DNA of 64,000 nucleotides from Microbulbifer bruguierae (GTDB taxonomy: Bacteria; Pseudomonadota; Gammaproteobacteria; Pseudomonadales; Cellvibrionaceae), in NCBI RefSeq assembly GCF_029869925.1, contig NZ_CP118605.1:2242501-2306500 (forward strand), read 5' to 3'. Within the stretch, counting starts at the first letter, position 1; each line of letters opens with the position of its first letter. Shown here piece after piece: positions 1 to 9,092 of this stretch. Under the pieces are notes generated by a model. The model made no database searches and was not told where the DNA came from. It worked only from the letters and a program-made list of their open reading frames with translations. Made by a program: the position numbers and the translations under genes.

Positions 1-118
1 GGCGGGAATTTTGTTATAAAGTCATCCGGGTGTTCGTTTTTTAGGCACAGCGGCTTGTTAAAGCTTCGCGGCCGAACCCCGATAACAACCACTGTCAGCG
101 CTACCCCTGTATAGAATC
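1..118. other. Upstream region of the M23 peptidase gene
   Basis: No ORF is supportable here. The stretch is AT-richer than the genes and probably carries the promoter of the first gene and perhaps of a divergent gene outside the window. In pseudomonads tyrS lies divergently at this place, which is knowledge of the neighbourhood and not visible here. I see no convincing promoter hexamers. Confidence 0.3.
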
Positions 119-1549
119 ATGCAAGATCAAAGCAAGAACCCACGCCTGCTTGGCGCCATGGGCAAGCATTTTCCGCGAACCCATGCCCTGGTGGCCGGTG
201 CCGCAAGCTTCGCACTGGCTCTGACACTGTTTATCTCGCCGCCGGAGGTCGAAGCCAAACGCACGGCACTGGCGGTCACCCTCAGTGCCCCCGAGGCCCA
301 GCCGCAGGAGGTCGCGGCAGATCCAGTATCCTCCGCCACGGACGCCTCCCCCGACACATCGCAGGGTGTCACCGGTGCCTCCGAAGACGTCATGCAAGGC
401 GTTATGGAAGACCTGCGAATCGTGCAGGAAACCGTGCGCAATGGTGACACCCTGTCCGATCTGTTCCAACGGGCAGGAATCAGCAGTTCAGAGATGTATG
501 AGCTACTCGCGAGTGGCAAAGAAGCGAAACAGCTGGCAAAACTCGTCCCCGGAGAAGAGCTGACCTTTCAGGTCGATGGCGAGGGCAGCCTCAAGACCCT
601 GGAGCTGCACCGGGATCGTCTGAGCAAGGTGGAATTCAGCCGCGACAGCTCTGACGAATACAAATATGCCTTACACCAGCGCGAAGCCGAGCGCTACACC
701 GCCTTCCGTCAGGCAGAGATTGAAAGCTCGCTGTTCGTGGACGGCAGCAAAGCCGGCCTCAGCAACAACCTGATCATGGAAATGGCGGATATCTTCGGCT
801 CTGATATCGACTTCGCCCTGGATATTCGCAAAGGCGACAAGTTCAGCGTGATCTTTGACGAAGAGTTTCTGGACGGAGAAAAGATCGGCAACGGCGCCAT
901 CAAGGCCGTAACCTTTACCAACCAGGGCAAAACCTTCAGTGCGGTACGCTATATCGACAGCAACGGCGACACCAACTATTACACCCCTGACGGCAAGAGC
1001 ATGCGTAAGGCGTTTATCCGCACCCCCGTGGATATCGGCCGCATCAGCTCCCATTTCAATCCCCGCCGCCTGCACCCTATCTTCAAGACCCGCAAGCCCC
1101 ATAACGGCACAGATTACGCCGCCCCCCGGGGCACCCCGGTATACTCTGCCGGCGATGGTCGTGTCATCAAGGCGGGCTACTCCAAAGCCAATGGCAACTA
1201 TGTGTTCGTCCAGCACGGCGAGCGCTATATCACCCGCTACCTGCACCTGAACAAGCGCAGCGTAAAGCAGGGGCAGCGCGTCAAGCAGCGCCAGGTCATC
1301 GGCACAGTGGGCTCTACCGGATATGCCACCGGCCCACACCTGCACTACGAATTCCTGGTAGATGGCCACCACCGTAACCCGGCCACCATCGTGCGCCAGT
1401 TACCGAAGGCAAAAGCCGTCGCCAGTTCGGAAATGGACCGTTTTCTGGCCCAGACGCAACCGCTGATGGCGCAGCTGGAGCGCTTCGAGCAGCCGGCACT
1501 GGCACAGAACAACAAGCAGACCGATGACAAGAAGGACTCCGTAAACTGA
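119..1549 (+). CDS. M23 family metallopeptidase with OapA/LysM-like N-terminal region
   Basis: Probable periplasmic zinc endopeptidase that cuts peptidoglycan cross-bridges (LytM/M23 fold). Residues about 23-45 form a hydrophobic signal anchor ending near a small-residue stretch. Residues about 95-180 resemble the OapA/LysM-like region of this family, including the segment RNGDTLSDLFQRAG. The C-terminal catalytic domain shows the first zinc motif at H328 and D332 (HNGTD) and the HLH motif at residues 407-409, so the enzyme should be active and is not a degenerate EnvC-type activator. The 476-residue length suits the pseudomonad homologues next to anmK. The stop codon abuts the anmK ATG, so the two genes are probably cotranscribed. 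The ATG at 119 is the first in frame, but its ribosome site is weak. Confidence 0.9.
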   Translation: MQDQSKNPRLLGAMGKHFPRTHALVAGAASFALALTLFISPPEVEAKRTALAVTLSAPEAQPQEVAADPVSSATDASPDTSQGVTGASEDVMQGVMEDLRIVQETVRNGDTLSDLFQRAGISSSEMYELLASGKEAKQLAKLVPGEELTFQVDGEGSLKTLELHRDRLSKVEFSRDSSDEYKYALHQREAERYTAFRQAEIESSLFVDGSKAGLSNNLIMEMADIFGSDIDFALDIRKGDKFSVIFDEEFLDGEKIGNGAIKAVTFTNQGKTFSAVRYIDSNGDTNYYTPDGKSMRKAFIRTPVDIGRISSHFNPRRLHPIFKTRKPHNGTDYAAPRGTPVYSAGDGRVIKAGYSKANGNYVFVQHGERYITRYLHLNKRSVKQGQRVKQRQVIGTVGSTGYATGPHLHYEFLVDGHHRNPATIVRQLPKAKAVASSEMDRFLAQTQPLMAQLERFEQPALAQNNKQTDDKKDSVN

Positions 1550-2662
1550 ATGACGGACCTCTACATTGGCCTGATGTCCGGCACCAGCGTCGACTGTATC
1601 GACGCCGTGCTGGTGGAGTTTTCTGAAACCGAAGGTTCCCTGCACTGCTTGACCAGGGCGGCCGTCGGCCACCCGATATCCTCTGAGATGCGCGAGGCCA
1701 TTCTTGCGCTTTGCGCCCCCGGCCCTTCAGAACTCGATCGCGCCGGTCAGCTTGACCGGCAACTGGGACAAGAGTTCGCAGCGGCAACCCTCGCGGTATT
1801 GCACGAAGCGGGCGTCAAACCCTCTGCCATCACTGCCATCGGCAGTCACGGTCAGACCGTCCGCCACCGCCCGCCGGGCTCCGTTTCCACGCCCTTCTCA
1901 TTGCAGCTGGGCGACCCCAACACCATCGCCGCCATGACCGGGATCACCACCGTCGCTGACTTCCGCCGCCGGGATATGGCCCTTGGCGGGCAGGGGGCAC
2001 CGTTGATGCCTGCTTTCCACAATGCCGTTTTCCGAACCGACCGCGACAGAGCTGTGGTGAATATCGGCGGCATGGCAAATATTACCGAGCTCTCTGCCAG
2101 CGGAGCGGTACGGGGCTATGACACCGGGCCCGGTAATGCACTGCTGGACTACTGGGTAAAACTGCACAAGGGTACCGCCTACGACGCCAACGGTGATTGG
2201 GCAGCAAGCGGCACACCGCACCCGGAACTGTTGCACCGTCTGATGGCCGACCCCTTCTTTGCTGCCCCCGCGCCCAAAAGTACCGGCCGTGAGGCGTTCA
2301 ACCCGAGCTGGCTGGAACGGGCCTGTGCCGGCCTGGAACTGGCACCGGTTGATGTGCAGGCAACACTGGCAGAGGTGACCGCAGCCACGATTGCCGATGG
2401 CGTGCAGGAGTTTGCCCGCGGCGGCGAGCTGCTGGTCTGTGGCGGCGGTGCGCGCAATCGCGATCTGCTGGAGCGCCTTGGACGCAGGCTGCCCACATGG
2501 GCAGTCGCCCCTACCGATCAGTACGGTATCGACGCAGACTGGGTTGAGGGCGCGGGCTTTGCCTGGCTGGCGCGACAGACCATGCTGGGCTTAAGTGGCA
2601 ATTGCCCTGCGGTCACTGGTGCGCAACGGGAAAGCGTTCTGGGGGGGATTTTTCCCGCCTGA
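1550..2662 (+). CDS. anmK: Anhydro-N-acetylmuramic acid kinase
   Basis: Cytoplasmic sugar kinase that opens and phosphorylates 1,6-anhydro-MurNAc to MurNAc-6-phosphate during cell wall recycling. The N-terminus carries the family signature GLMSGTSVDCIDAV. GQGAPL, NIGGMANIT, the phosphate loop DTGPGNALLD and a C-terminal CGGGARN follow in the usual order for the actin-like ATPase fold. At 370 residues it has the normal family length. Its ATG follows the upstream stop codon with no gap. Coupling of a peptidoglycan hydrolase with a recycling kinase fits the role. The stop is followed by a convergent junction with erpA. Confidence 0.97.
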   Translation: MTDLYIGLMSGTSVDCIDAVLVEFSETEGSLHCLTRAAVGHPISSEMREAILALCAPGPSELDRAGQLDRQLGQEFAAATLAVLHEAGVKPSAITAIGSHGQTVRHRPPGSVSTPFSLQLGDPNTIAAMTGITTVADFRRRDMALGGQGAPLMPAFHNAVFRTDRDRAVVNIGGMANITELSASGAVRGYDTGPGNALLDYWVKLHKGTAYDANGDWAASGTPHPELLHRLMADPFFAAPAPKSTGREAFNPSWLERACAGLELAPVDVQATLAEVTAATIADGVQEFARGGELLVCGGGARNRDLLERLGRRLPTWAVAPTDQYGIDADWVEGAGFAWLARQTMLGLSGNCPAVTGAQRESVLGGIFPA

Positions 2663-2706
2663 ACAGCGCCCAGCGGGGAAACTTGAGGCTGAGAAAGAAA
2701 CTTGCC

Positions 2707-2725
2707 GGCGGGCAGATAACCCGCC
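2707..2725. terminator. Weak hairpin between convergent anmK and erpA
   Basis: A GGCGGG/CCCGCC stem of six pairs with a seven-base loop lies in the 97 bp between the convergent anmK and erpA stop codons. There is no T-run on either side, so termination activity is only possible. Confidence 0.3.
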
Positions 2726-2759
2726 AGCGACGGACTGACGTCCGTAGAGTTCAACGAAT

Positions 2760-3113
2760 TCAGATAGAAAAGGACGAACCGCAGCCACAGGTGGATGAAG
2801 CATTGGGGTTCTGGACCACAAAGCGGGAGCCAGAAAGCCCCTCCTCATAATCCACACTGGCGCCGACCAGGTAGGGGTAGCTCATGGCATCTACCAGTAC
2901 CTGAATCCCCTCTTTTTCGACGATAGCGTCGTCTTCCGCTACCAGCTCGTCAAAGGTAAAGCCGTACTGGAAGCCAGAACAGCCGCCACCGGTCACAAAG
3001 ACCCGCAACTTCAGATCCGGATTGCCTTCCTCTTCCAGCAACCCCTTGACCTTGGCGACGGCTTTTTCGGTCACCTGAATCGGTTCGGGAGAAAAGGAAA
3101 CAGCTTCAGACAT
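2760..3113 (-). CDS. erpA: Iron-sulfur cluster insertion protein ErpA
   Basis: A-type carrier that delivers Fe-S clusters to apoproteins, including enzymes of the isoprenoid pathway. The 117-residue protein has the three A-type cysteines: one in [12 protein letters not shown] and two in the terminal CGCGSSFSI. The ending and the segment [11 protein letters not shown] match ErpA better than IscA or SufA, and no isc or suf genes are nearby. It lies downstream of the bactofilin gene on the same strand, with about 148 bp between them that can fold into hairpins (3141-3159 and 3175-3225). The location next to anmK and the bactofilin is the standard pseudomonad order. Confidence 0.96.
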   Translation of the reverse strand: MSEAVSFSPEPIQVTEKAVAKVKGLLEEEGNPDLKLRVFVTGGGCSGFQYGFTFDELVAEDDAIVEKEGIQVLVDAMSYPYLVGASVDYEEGLSGSRFVVQNPNASSTCGCGSSFSI

Positions 3114-3140
3114 AGATGACTCTCGAGATCAGTTTGCAGC

Positions 3141-3225
3141 CACCGCCAGGCTGGCGGTGTGCCGGCGCATTATGGGTAAAACCCAGCAAACAGGTCAAGT
3201 ATTGCCGCTACAACCGGGTTTTACC
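3141..3225. repeat. Inverted repeats upstream of erpA
   Basis: Two structures lie between the bactofilin stop and the erpA start. One is a perfect 8-bp stem with a 3-base loop (CACCGCCA at 3141-3148, partner 3152-3159). The other is a perfect 10-bp inverted repeat (GGTAAAACCC at 3175-3184, partner 3216-3225). They could terminate bactofilin transcription or shape the erpA leader. I have no evidence to choose. Confidence 0.4.
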
Positions 3226-3261
3226 ACCAAAAACCATTCAGGGGAGGCTAAACGAGAGACG

Positions 3262-3696
3262 TTACTGAGCGCCTTCCAGCGGCTCTTCCGAATAACCCAG
3301 CATACGCGGCTCGCTGGCGCTATCCACTTCCACATTGGACACCAGGGAACCGTTAACCTGGGCACCCTTGACCATTTCAATCAGCTTGTAGTGCACATTG
3401 CCTTCAACGATCGCCTTGGAGGCCAGCTCCAGATGACCACTGGCGTGAACATCGCCTTTCACATTGCCGTTTACCACCACATTGGGCACACGGATTTCAC
3501 CTTCGATGATCCCGCCATCAACGACCTGCAGACGCGCTTCGCTGTCACTGTGAGCGCAGACATTGCCGTTCACCCGTCCTTCGACCACCAGGTTGCCACG
3601 AAAATGCAGATCACCGGTAACTTCGGTGTGACGGGCGATCAAAGTAGTGTTATTGCCACCAGTGCTAGCCATAGTTTTCTCTTTCTTTTTCAACAT
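3262..3696 (-). CDS. Bactofilin-family polymer-forming cytoskeletal protein
   Basis: Small cytoskeletal protein whose right-handed beta-helix core polymerises without nucleotide. About 100 residues of short repeats of the type NLVVEGRVNGNV and NVVVNGNVKGDV make up the core, with short polar tails. Bactofilins commonly localise cell-wall enzymes or set cell shape, and the neighbouring M23 endopeptidase is consistent with that (inference). I chose the ATG at 3696 (MLKKKEKT). An upstream in-frame start at 3744 is less likely, and a second ATG at 3672 (MASTGG) is also possible because it has a purine-rich AAAGAG ahead of it. Length is 144 residues from 3696. Confidence 0.9.
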   Translation of the reverse strand: MLKKKEKTMASTGGNNTTLIARHTEVTGDLHFRGNLVVEGRVNGNVCAHSDSEARLQVVDGGIIEGEIRVPNVVVNGNVKGDVHASGHLELASKAIVEGNVHYKLIEMVKGAQVNGSLVSNVEVDSASEPRMLGYSEEPLEGAQ

Positions 3697-3780
3697 AGTT
3701 AACCAATACCTCTTGAATTGAGCGGAGCCTGGTAACTCCAGCAAGGCCGCGAGCCAGCCCCTGAATTGACCCGGTAACCC

Positions 3781-4521
3781 TCAGGTCTGCTGCACCAGCC
3801 AGCCATAGCGCTGCTCGATACTGAAGCCGTTGCGCTTGCTGGATTTGAGCGTCAGTTCCACACCCTCGGGTACGAAGCCCTCCGGTAACTGCAACTCTCC
3901 CTCGATATTCTGGAAATACTTGAAACGCAGGGGGATGGATTCGCTCTCCACCTGCTGTGACAGATCTGACAGCGCGTAGCGTCGCGACTCGCCGTCAACC
4001 TGACCGACAATGGTGAAATTTACCGCCCCGGTCACCACCTGGTGGCGCGCGGCGGACTGCTGCACCAGTAGTTTGTACTGATAGCGGCGCTCACCGGCTT
4101 CGGAAATACTGAAACGCCCGATGGATACACCGTCACTGCCCTCATCGGGCGCCATGATGCCGCGGTAAAAGGAAATTTCCTGGCGCAGCTCGGCAATCAG
4201 GTCATCTTTCGCCACCAGCTCCGCGCGTACCGACTCACTGGCCTGCTCACCAATAGCCACGGACTGCTCGGCGGTGGCGGTACGCACCCGCAGGGACTCG
4301 ATCTCCGCGTTCAACCGCACCACCTCACTCAGCGACTTGGCATGGGCGCGGCTCTTTTCGTCCAGGCTCTTGCTCAGCTGGTACTGACCGGCGAAAAAGG
4401 CACCGGCACTGGTGGACAGCACCAGCAAGGTCACCCCCAGCACAGAGAAAATGCCATGGATCGGCCTGTGGGCCACCACTTTCATGCGGTACTGTTTACT
4501 GCCTTTTACCTTGTGCGCCAT
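3781..4521 (-). CDS. DUF6776-type membrane protein with coiled coil
   Basis: Conserved protein of unknown function found between argC and the bactofilin gene in pseudomonads and relatives. One transmembrane segment lies at residues about 24-47, with a short basic cytoplasmic N-terminus. A coiled coil (about 50-120, rich in E, L, R and A) and a beta-rich C-terminal domain, probably periplasmic, follow. There are no catalytic motifs that I recognise. It lies in the same orientation as argC, upstream, and the bactofilin, downstream, with gaps of about 68 and 85 bp, so one transcript is plausible. Bitopic topology plus coiled coil would suit a scaffold in envelope assembly, but that is inference. 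Confidence 0.75.
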   Translation of the reverse strand: MAHKVKGSKQYRMKVVAHRPIHGIFSVLGVTLLVLSTSAGAFFAGQYQLSKSLDEKSRAHAKSLSEVVRLNAEIESLRVRTATAEQSVAIGEQASESVRAELVAKDDLIAELRQEISFYRGIMAPDEGSDGVSIGRFSISEAGERRYQYKLLVQQSAARHQVVTGAVNFTIVGQVDGESRRYALSDLSQQVESESIPLRFKYFQNIEGELQLPEGFVPEGVELTLKSSKRNGFSIEQRYGWLVQQT

Positions 4522-4589
4522 GGAACCCGATCGTGCTGCTATTGGTTATAAGTGTCGTATAAATTGCTGTTTTGTCACTACCACCGATT

Positions 4590-5645
4590 CTAAGGCAGCA
4601 GTGCCGGGCTCTCTAGCCCCTGGTTCTCATTTAAACCAAACATGATGTTCATGTTCTGCACCGCCTGGGCAGACGCGCCTTTGGCCAGATTGTCGATCAC
4701 GGAAAGGACCACCACCTTGTCCCGCCCCTGGGGCCGCAGCACCGCAATCCGGCACATATTGGTGCCGCGCACACTGCGGGTCTGCGGGTGCGAACCCGCC
4801 GGCATCACATCCACAAACGGCTCCGCCGCATAGCGCTGTTCAAACAATTGCTGCAGAGCCTCCTGACTGCCGGCCGCATCCGCAGTTGTCTTGAGAGTGG
4901 CATACAGTGTGGCGTGGATACCCCGCACCATCGGCAGCAGGTGCGGCACAAAGGTCAGCTCGACCTCACTGCCAAAAGCCCGTGCCAGTCCCTGCTCAAT
5001 TTCCGGCAGGTGCCGGTGACCGGAAGCGGCATAGGCGCGAAAACTATCGTTGTTCTCTGCAAACAAAAGATCTGTCTTGCCCTGGCGACCAGCGCCACTG
5101 GCGCCACTGGCGGCGTTGGCGATCAGTCCCGAGGGTTCAATCAACCCGGCCTCCAGCAGAGGGATGAAACCCAGCTGGATCGCGGTGGGATAACAGCCCG
5201 GGCAGGCAATCAATTGCGCCCCGGCAATCTGCGCCCGGTTCACTTCCGGAAGGCCGTAAACCGCCTCTGCCGCCAATTCCGGGCAGGCGTGCTGCTGGCC
5301 GTACCACTGCTCCCACGCTGGGATATCCTGCAGGCGGAAATCTGCCGACAGGTCAATGACCCGCACCCCCCGGGCCACCAGCTCTGGCACCTGGGCCTGG
5401 GCGACGCCGTGGGGAGTGGCAAAGAACACCACATCGCACTGCGCCAGTTGCTGTACGTCCGGCGCCGTGAATTTCAGATCGTAGTGACCGCGCAGGCTGG
5501 GGAAGAGTTCCGCCACGGGTGTACCCGCTTCGGCGCGGGAAGTAATGGCTGTCACCTCGACCTGGGGATGACCGGACAAAAGGCGCAGCAACTCCACACC
5601 GGTATATCCCGTTCCACCTACAATTGCCGCCTTGATGACACTCAC
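4590..5645 (-). CDS. argC: N-acetyl-gamma-glutamyl-phosphate reductase
   Basis: Third step of arginine synthesis: NADPH-dependent reduction of N-acetylglutamyl phosphate to the semialdehyde. The N-terminus has the Rossmann motif GGTGYTG (residues 10-16). The catalytic cysteine is C151 in [19 protein letters not shown] and the [10 protein letters not shown] segment follow. It is a long type-1 ArgC of 351 residues with a slightly extended C-terminus. The arginine gene stands alone here, apart from its envelope-gene neighbours, as in pseudomonads. Confidence 0.96.
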   Translation of the reverse strand: MSVIKAAIVGGTGYTGVELLRLLSGHPQVEVTAITSRAEAGTPVAELFPSLRGHYDLKFTAPDVQQLAQCDVVFFATPHGVAQAQVPELVARGVRVIDLSADFRLQDIPAWEQWYGQQHACPELAAEAVYGLPEVNRAQIAGAQLIACPGCYPTAIQLGFIPLLEAGLIEPSGLIANAASGASGAGRQGKTDLLFAENNDSFRAYAASGHRHLPEIEQGLARAFGSEVELTFVPHLLPMVRGIHATLYATLKTTADAAGSQEALQQLFEQRYAAEPFVDVMPAGSHPQTRSVRGTNMCRIAVLRPQGRDKVVVLSVIDNLAKGASAQAVQNMNIMFGLNENQGLESPALLP

Positions 5646-5777
5646 TATGTTTACTCCTCGCTGATCAGATTGGTCACTATCCCTGGTCGTACACTGGCGC
5701 CGCCTGTTGGCGGGCGTTCACCTCTGTATACTGAGCCGTGCACTCTACCATAAGCATCCGAAAATAAAGGACTCACT

Positions 5778-7586
5778 GTGCGGCGCCGCAAGCAGTCACC
5801 TTCATCTCCCGCCATTCCGCCACACCTGCGCAAAGCCCGGTTGCTGGACCGGGTACAGGTACAGCTGGCGGCACAACAGGCATTGCCATTACTGGTACTG
5901 CTGGCGCTGCTTATCGGTACCGTTGCCGGGCTAGTGATCATCGCCTTCCGCCAGCTCAGTGAAGCCCCGGAAATTCTCTACTTGCCACAACGGGAAGATT
6001 TCGAGTCACTGCCGCTTTTGTGGCGCTTTCTTTTACCCTTTGGTGGCGCGGTGTTGCTCGGACTGATTTTCACCTGGATTGCCCCCTCCGGCAGACCGAC
6101 CGGCGTCGTGCATGTACTGGACCGGCTACACAATCACCAGGGGCGCATGCCGATGAAAAATGCTGCTCTGCAATTTTTTGCCGGTTCCCTGGCCCTGCTC
6201 AGTGGTCAGTCGATCGGTCGCGAGGGCCCCGCGGTGCACCTCGGGGCCGCCAGCGGCAGCTGGCTGGCACACAAGCTCCGCCTGCCCCACAACTCCATGC
6301 GCACACTACTCGGCTGTGGCGTCGCCGCCGCCATTTCCGCATCTTTTAATACGCCGCTCGCAGGGGTGATCTTCGCCATGGAAGTGGTGATGATGGAGTA
6401 CACAGTCGCCGGTTTTCTGCCGGTGATCATCGCCGCGGTCAGCGGCAGTGCCGCCACCCGGCTGGCGTTCGGGCACCAGGCGGCGTTCAGTGTGCCAGCG
6501 CTGCAGCTGCACTCCCTGGCGGAGCTGCCGATTCTCTTTATCTGTGCCTTGGTGGTCGGCGCGCTGGCGTCCATTTTTATTGTCAGCCAGCGCAGGCTGG
6601 TGCCTCTGCAGCAAAAGCACCCACTGCTGCGCTTCACCCTGGTCGGTGCGGCCACCGGTTTACTCGCCCTGTGGGTGCCGGAAATTCTCGGCACCGGTTA
6701 CGACACCCTGCAGCTGGCCATGCTCGGCCAGCTTGGCATTGCCACGGTAACAACCATTATCCTGGCCAAGCTTGTGGCCACCGCCCTGGCAACCGGGCTC
6801 GGCATTCCCGGCGGCGTCATAGGCCCGAGCCTTATCCTCGGTGCCTGTATCGGCGGAGCCGCCGGTCACCTGGCCAATCTGTGGCTTGGCGCCGCCACCA
6901 CCAGTCCCGGGCTCTACGCCATGATCGGCATGGCGGCGATGATGGCGGCACTGCTGAATGCGCCCCTGGCGGCGCTATTGGCCATCCTCGAGCTTACCTA
7001 CAACCCCAACGTGCTGTTTCCCGGCATGATGACCATCGTGGTGGCCTGCCTGGTCAGCCGCAAACTTTTCTCCACCGAGGGCACGTACCAGGAGTCCCTG
7101 CGCGCCCTGGGTAAAAAAGGCACCCCCAGCTGGCGCGCACAGATGCTGAGCAGGGTTGGCGTAACCAGTGTGATGGAGCGCGCCATTGCGGTAACCCCGC
7201 AATTGCTGGATAGGTCGCAGGCAGAGCGATTGATCGACCAGCAGCCCGCATGGTTACTCGTTGGCAGCGAAAACACGCCAATGGCATTGCGCACCGCCGA
7301 CCTCGCCAATTTTCTGCTGCGCCCAAAAAGTGAAGCCGAACCGGAATTGCCGAATGAAAACCGGGAAGAAAAAATTGATCTGCTGCGCCTGCCTGGAGAG
7401 CGCTTGCAACTGGCGCCGCTCAGCTGGCGTTCGACGCTGCTGGAAGCACAGCAGCAGCTGGAAATACGCGGCGCCGACGCCCTGTTTATTGGCCGCGATC
7501 ACCACCTGGACAGCCCGGGTGTACTGGACAGCGATGTGGCGGGTATTATCCTGCCGCAACATATTGAACACTATTATCGACAATAA
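5778..7586 (+). CDS. ClC family chloride transporter with degenerate C-terminal CBS region
   Basis: Polytopic ClC protein, 602 residues from a GTG start, probably a Cl-/H+ exchanger. The gating motif GREGP has its glutamate at E149, matching E148 of E. coli ClcA. The internal proton glutamate is present (E202 in FAMEV, matching E203 of ClcA). GIPGGVIGPS matches the third selectivity motif. The first motif is not canonical GSGIP: the equivalent place reads GRPTGVVHV. The C-terminal about 170 residues, from about 455, look like a worn CBS pair with a variable linker, so regulation by a cytoplasmic nucleotide sensor is possible but unproven. The gene diverges from argC. Confidence 0.9.
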   Translation: MRRRKQSPSSPAIPPHLRKARLLDRVQVQLAAQQALPLLVLLALLIGTVAGLVIIAFRQLSEAPEILYLPQREDFESLPLLWRFLLPFGGAVLLGLIFTWIAPSGRPTGVVHVLDRLHNHQGRMPMKNAALQFFAGSLALLSGQSIGREGPAVHLGAASGSWLAHKLRLPHNSMRTLLGCGVAAAISASFNTPLAGVIFAMEVVMMEYTVAGFLPVIIAAVSGSAATRLAFGHQAAFSVPALQLHSLAELPILFICALVVGALASIFIVSQRRLVPLQQKHPLLRFTLVGAATGLLALWVPEILGTGYDTLQLAMLGQLGIATVTTIILAKLVATALATGLGIPGGVIGPSLILGACIGGAAGHLANLWLGAATTSPGLYAMIGMAAMMAALLNAPLAALLAILELTYNPNVLFPGMMTIVVACLVSRKLFSTEGTYQESLRALGKKGTPSWRAQMLSRVGVTSVMERAIAVTPQLLDRSQAERLIDQQPAWLLVGSENTPMALRTADLANFLLRPKSEAEPELPNENREEKIDLLRLPGERLQLAPLSWRSTLLEAQQQLEIRGADALFIGRDHHLDSPGVLDSDVAGIILPQHIEHYYRQ

Positions 7587-7640
7587 CGGTTACCGACAAT
7601 AAACGCGCAACCCGGATACCTCTCCGGACAAGGAGCTCCA

Positions 7641-8063
7641 ATGCTTTGGGTAAAGGCTTTTCATATTATTTCCATGGTCTGCTGGTTCGCGGCACTGTTT
7701 TACCTGCCGCGCCTCTTTGTCTACCACGTAGACGCCACCGACGCCCTTAGTAAAGACCGCTTTAAAATCATGGAGCGGCGCCTGTACCGCGGCATCGCGA
7801 TACCGTCAATGATCGCCACCATTGTGTTCGGCATCTGGCTGATCACCTTCAATCCGGAATACTACAAATCTGCAGGCTGGCTGCATGCCAAACTGACCAT
7901 CGTGGTTCTGCTGATCGGTTACCACCACATCTGCGGCAGCTATGTGAAAAAATTCGCTGCGGGCACCATTCACAAGAGCGGGCGCTACTTCCGTATCTTC
8001 AATGAATTGCCGGTTCTCGCACTGATCGCAATTATCATACTCGCAGTGGTTAGACCGTTCTAA
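7641..8063 (+). CDS. hemJ: HemJ-type protoporphyrinogen IX oxidase
   Basis: Membrane enzyme that oxidises protoporphyrinogen IX to protoporphyrin IX, the penultimate step of haem synthesis. The 140-residue protein has four predicted helices. It keeps the N-terminal conserved histidine (H8 in KAFHIISMVCWFA) and the family segments RLYRGIAIP and GWLHAKL, with the lysine thought to be needed for activity. A good ribosome site (AAGGAG) lies six bases before the ATG. Pseudomonads also carry hemJ near argC. The window has hemL and hemB within 6 kb, so three steps of one pathway cluster loosely here. Confidence 0.93.
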   Translation: MLWVKAFHIISMVCWFAALFYLPRLFVYHVDATDALSKDRFKIMERRLYRGIAIPSMIATIVFGIWLITFNPEYYKSAGWLHAKLTIVVLLIGYHHICGSYVKKFAAGTIHKSGRYFRIFNELPVLALIAIIILAVVRPF

Positions 8064-8147
8064 GATCTGGCGGGGCGCGGCAGACTACGCGCTGGCAGCG
8101 CCTGCCGCAGGATCAGCGCTAGACTTAATTCACCGGCCGCAAGGGAA

Positions 8148-8954
8148 GTGCCCGACAACATCATGGATACACGCCAACCCGTCATTCTTACGGTTACTCA
8201 CCACGACCCCAGCGGCAGTGCGGGCATCGGCGCCGACACAGAAACGGCGGTCAGCCTGGGATGCCACTGCGCCTCGGTGGTGTCGGCGATCACCGTGGGC
8301 GACACCCGCGAGCTGGTTGGGGTGGCACCGGTCGACGACAGCCTGCTGGTGGAGCAGGCGCGGGCGGTACTCGAAGACATGCCGGTAGCGGCGATCAAGA
8401 TTGGCTACCTGGGTTCGTTGGAAAATGTGCACGCCCTGCACGCAGTGTTGCGGGACTACCCGGACATCCCCCTGGTGATAGACCCGGACGCCACCCTCGC
8501 GGATAAGGAGAGCTTGCTGGCACCACCCCTGTGGCGCGCCATGAGCGATCTGCTGCTGCCCCTGGCAACACTGGTTGCCCCCAACCGACGGGAGGCCCGC
8601 GCCATGGCCGGCGAAGCGGACGTGTTTGACGCCCAGGCCCAGGAGTTGCTGGAAAGCGGTTGCCGCTACCTACTGTTGACCGGCGTCCCCGCCAGCGAGC
8701 AGCAATTGGAAAACCGCCTTTACGATGTGCGCGGACTGGTGCGGGAATTCCGCTGGCAGCGACTGCCGCCGGCGGCTTACGGTATCTGCGGCACCCTGAC
8801 CACCGCTATTGCCTGCCATATCGCCCACGGCCTCACCATCCTGGAAGCGGTAAACCGCAGCCAGCAATTCACCTGGAGCGCTATCGCCGGCAGCCGCCGC
8901 CTGGGGATGGGCCGACCGGTTCCCAACCGTCTGTTCTGGACCTGCAAAGACTGA
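8148..8954 (+). CDS. ThiD-like (phospho)methylpyrimidine kinase, divergent
   Basis: Ribokinase-fold protein of the ThiD family, which phosphorylates hydroxymethylpyrimidine and its phosphate for thiamine synthesis. The N-terminal HDPSGSAGIGAD corresponds to the family's SDPSGGAGIQAD. The place of the anion-hole motif GTGCTL/GSGCTL reads GICGTL (residues 212-217), so the usual cysteine position has moved by one and the glycine spacing differs. In pseudomonads thiD is followed by thiE and hemL. Here thiE is absent and hemL follows directly. The function may be altered. The start is uncertain: GTG at 8148 has a Shine-Dalgarno that sits too close, and ATG at 8163 has one that sits rather far away. 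Confidence 0.75.
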   Translation: MPDNIMDTRQPVILTVTHHDPSGSAGIGADTETAVSLGCHCASVVSAITVGDTRELVGVAPVDDSLLVEQARAVLEDMPVAAIKIGYLGSLENVHALHAVLRDYPDIPLVIDPDATLADKESLLAPPLWRAMSDLLLPLATLVAPNRREARAMAGEADVFDAQAQELLESGCRYLLLTGVPASEQQLENRLYDVRGLVREFRWQRLPPAAYGICGTLTTAIACHIAHGLTILEAVNRSQQFTWSAIAGSRRLGMGRPVPNRLFWTCKD

Positions 8955-9092
8955 CGGGAGCAACCAGTCCGCAGTTTTCGTACGTCTGATCGAGCGGTTT
9001 GCGGCAGTCGGCGGTGACGCGGATAATACGCGCACTTTCCATTCCGGAATTCCCTTCACCCAACCCAATTCCCAATCGGTTTCCGAATTCTT

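Noticed and set aside
2760..3113. IscA or SufA
   Set aside because: The C-terminal motif, length and anmK/bactofilin neighbourhood fit ErpA, and isc/suf genes are absent.
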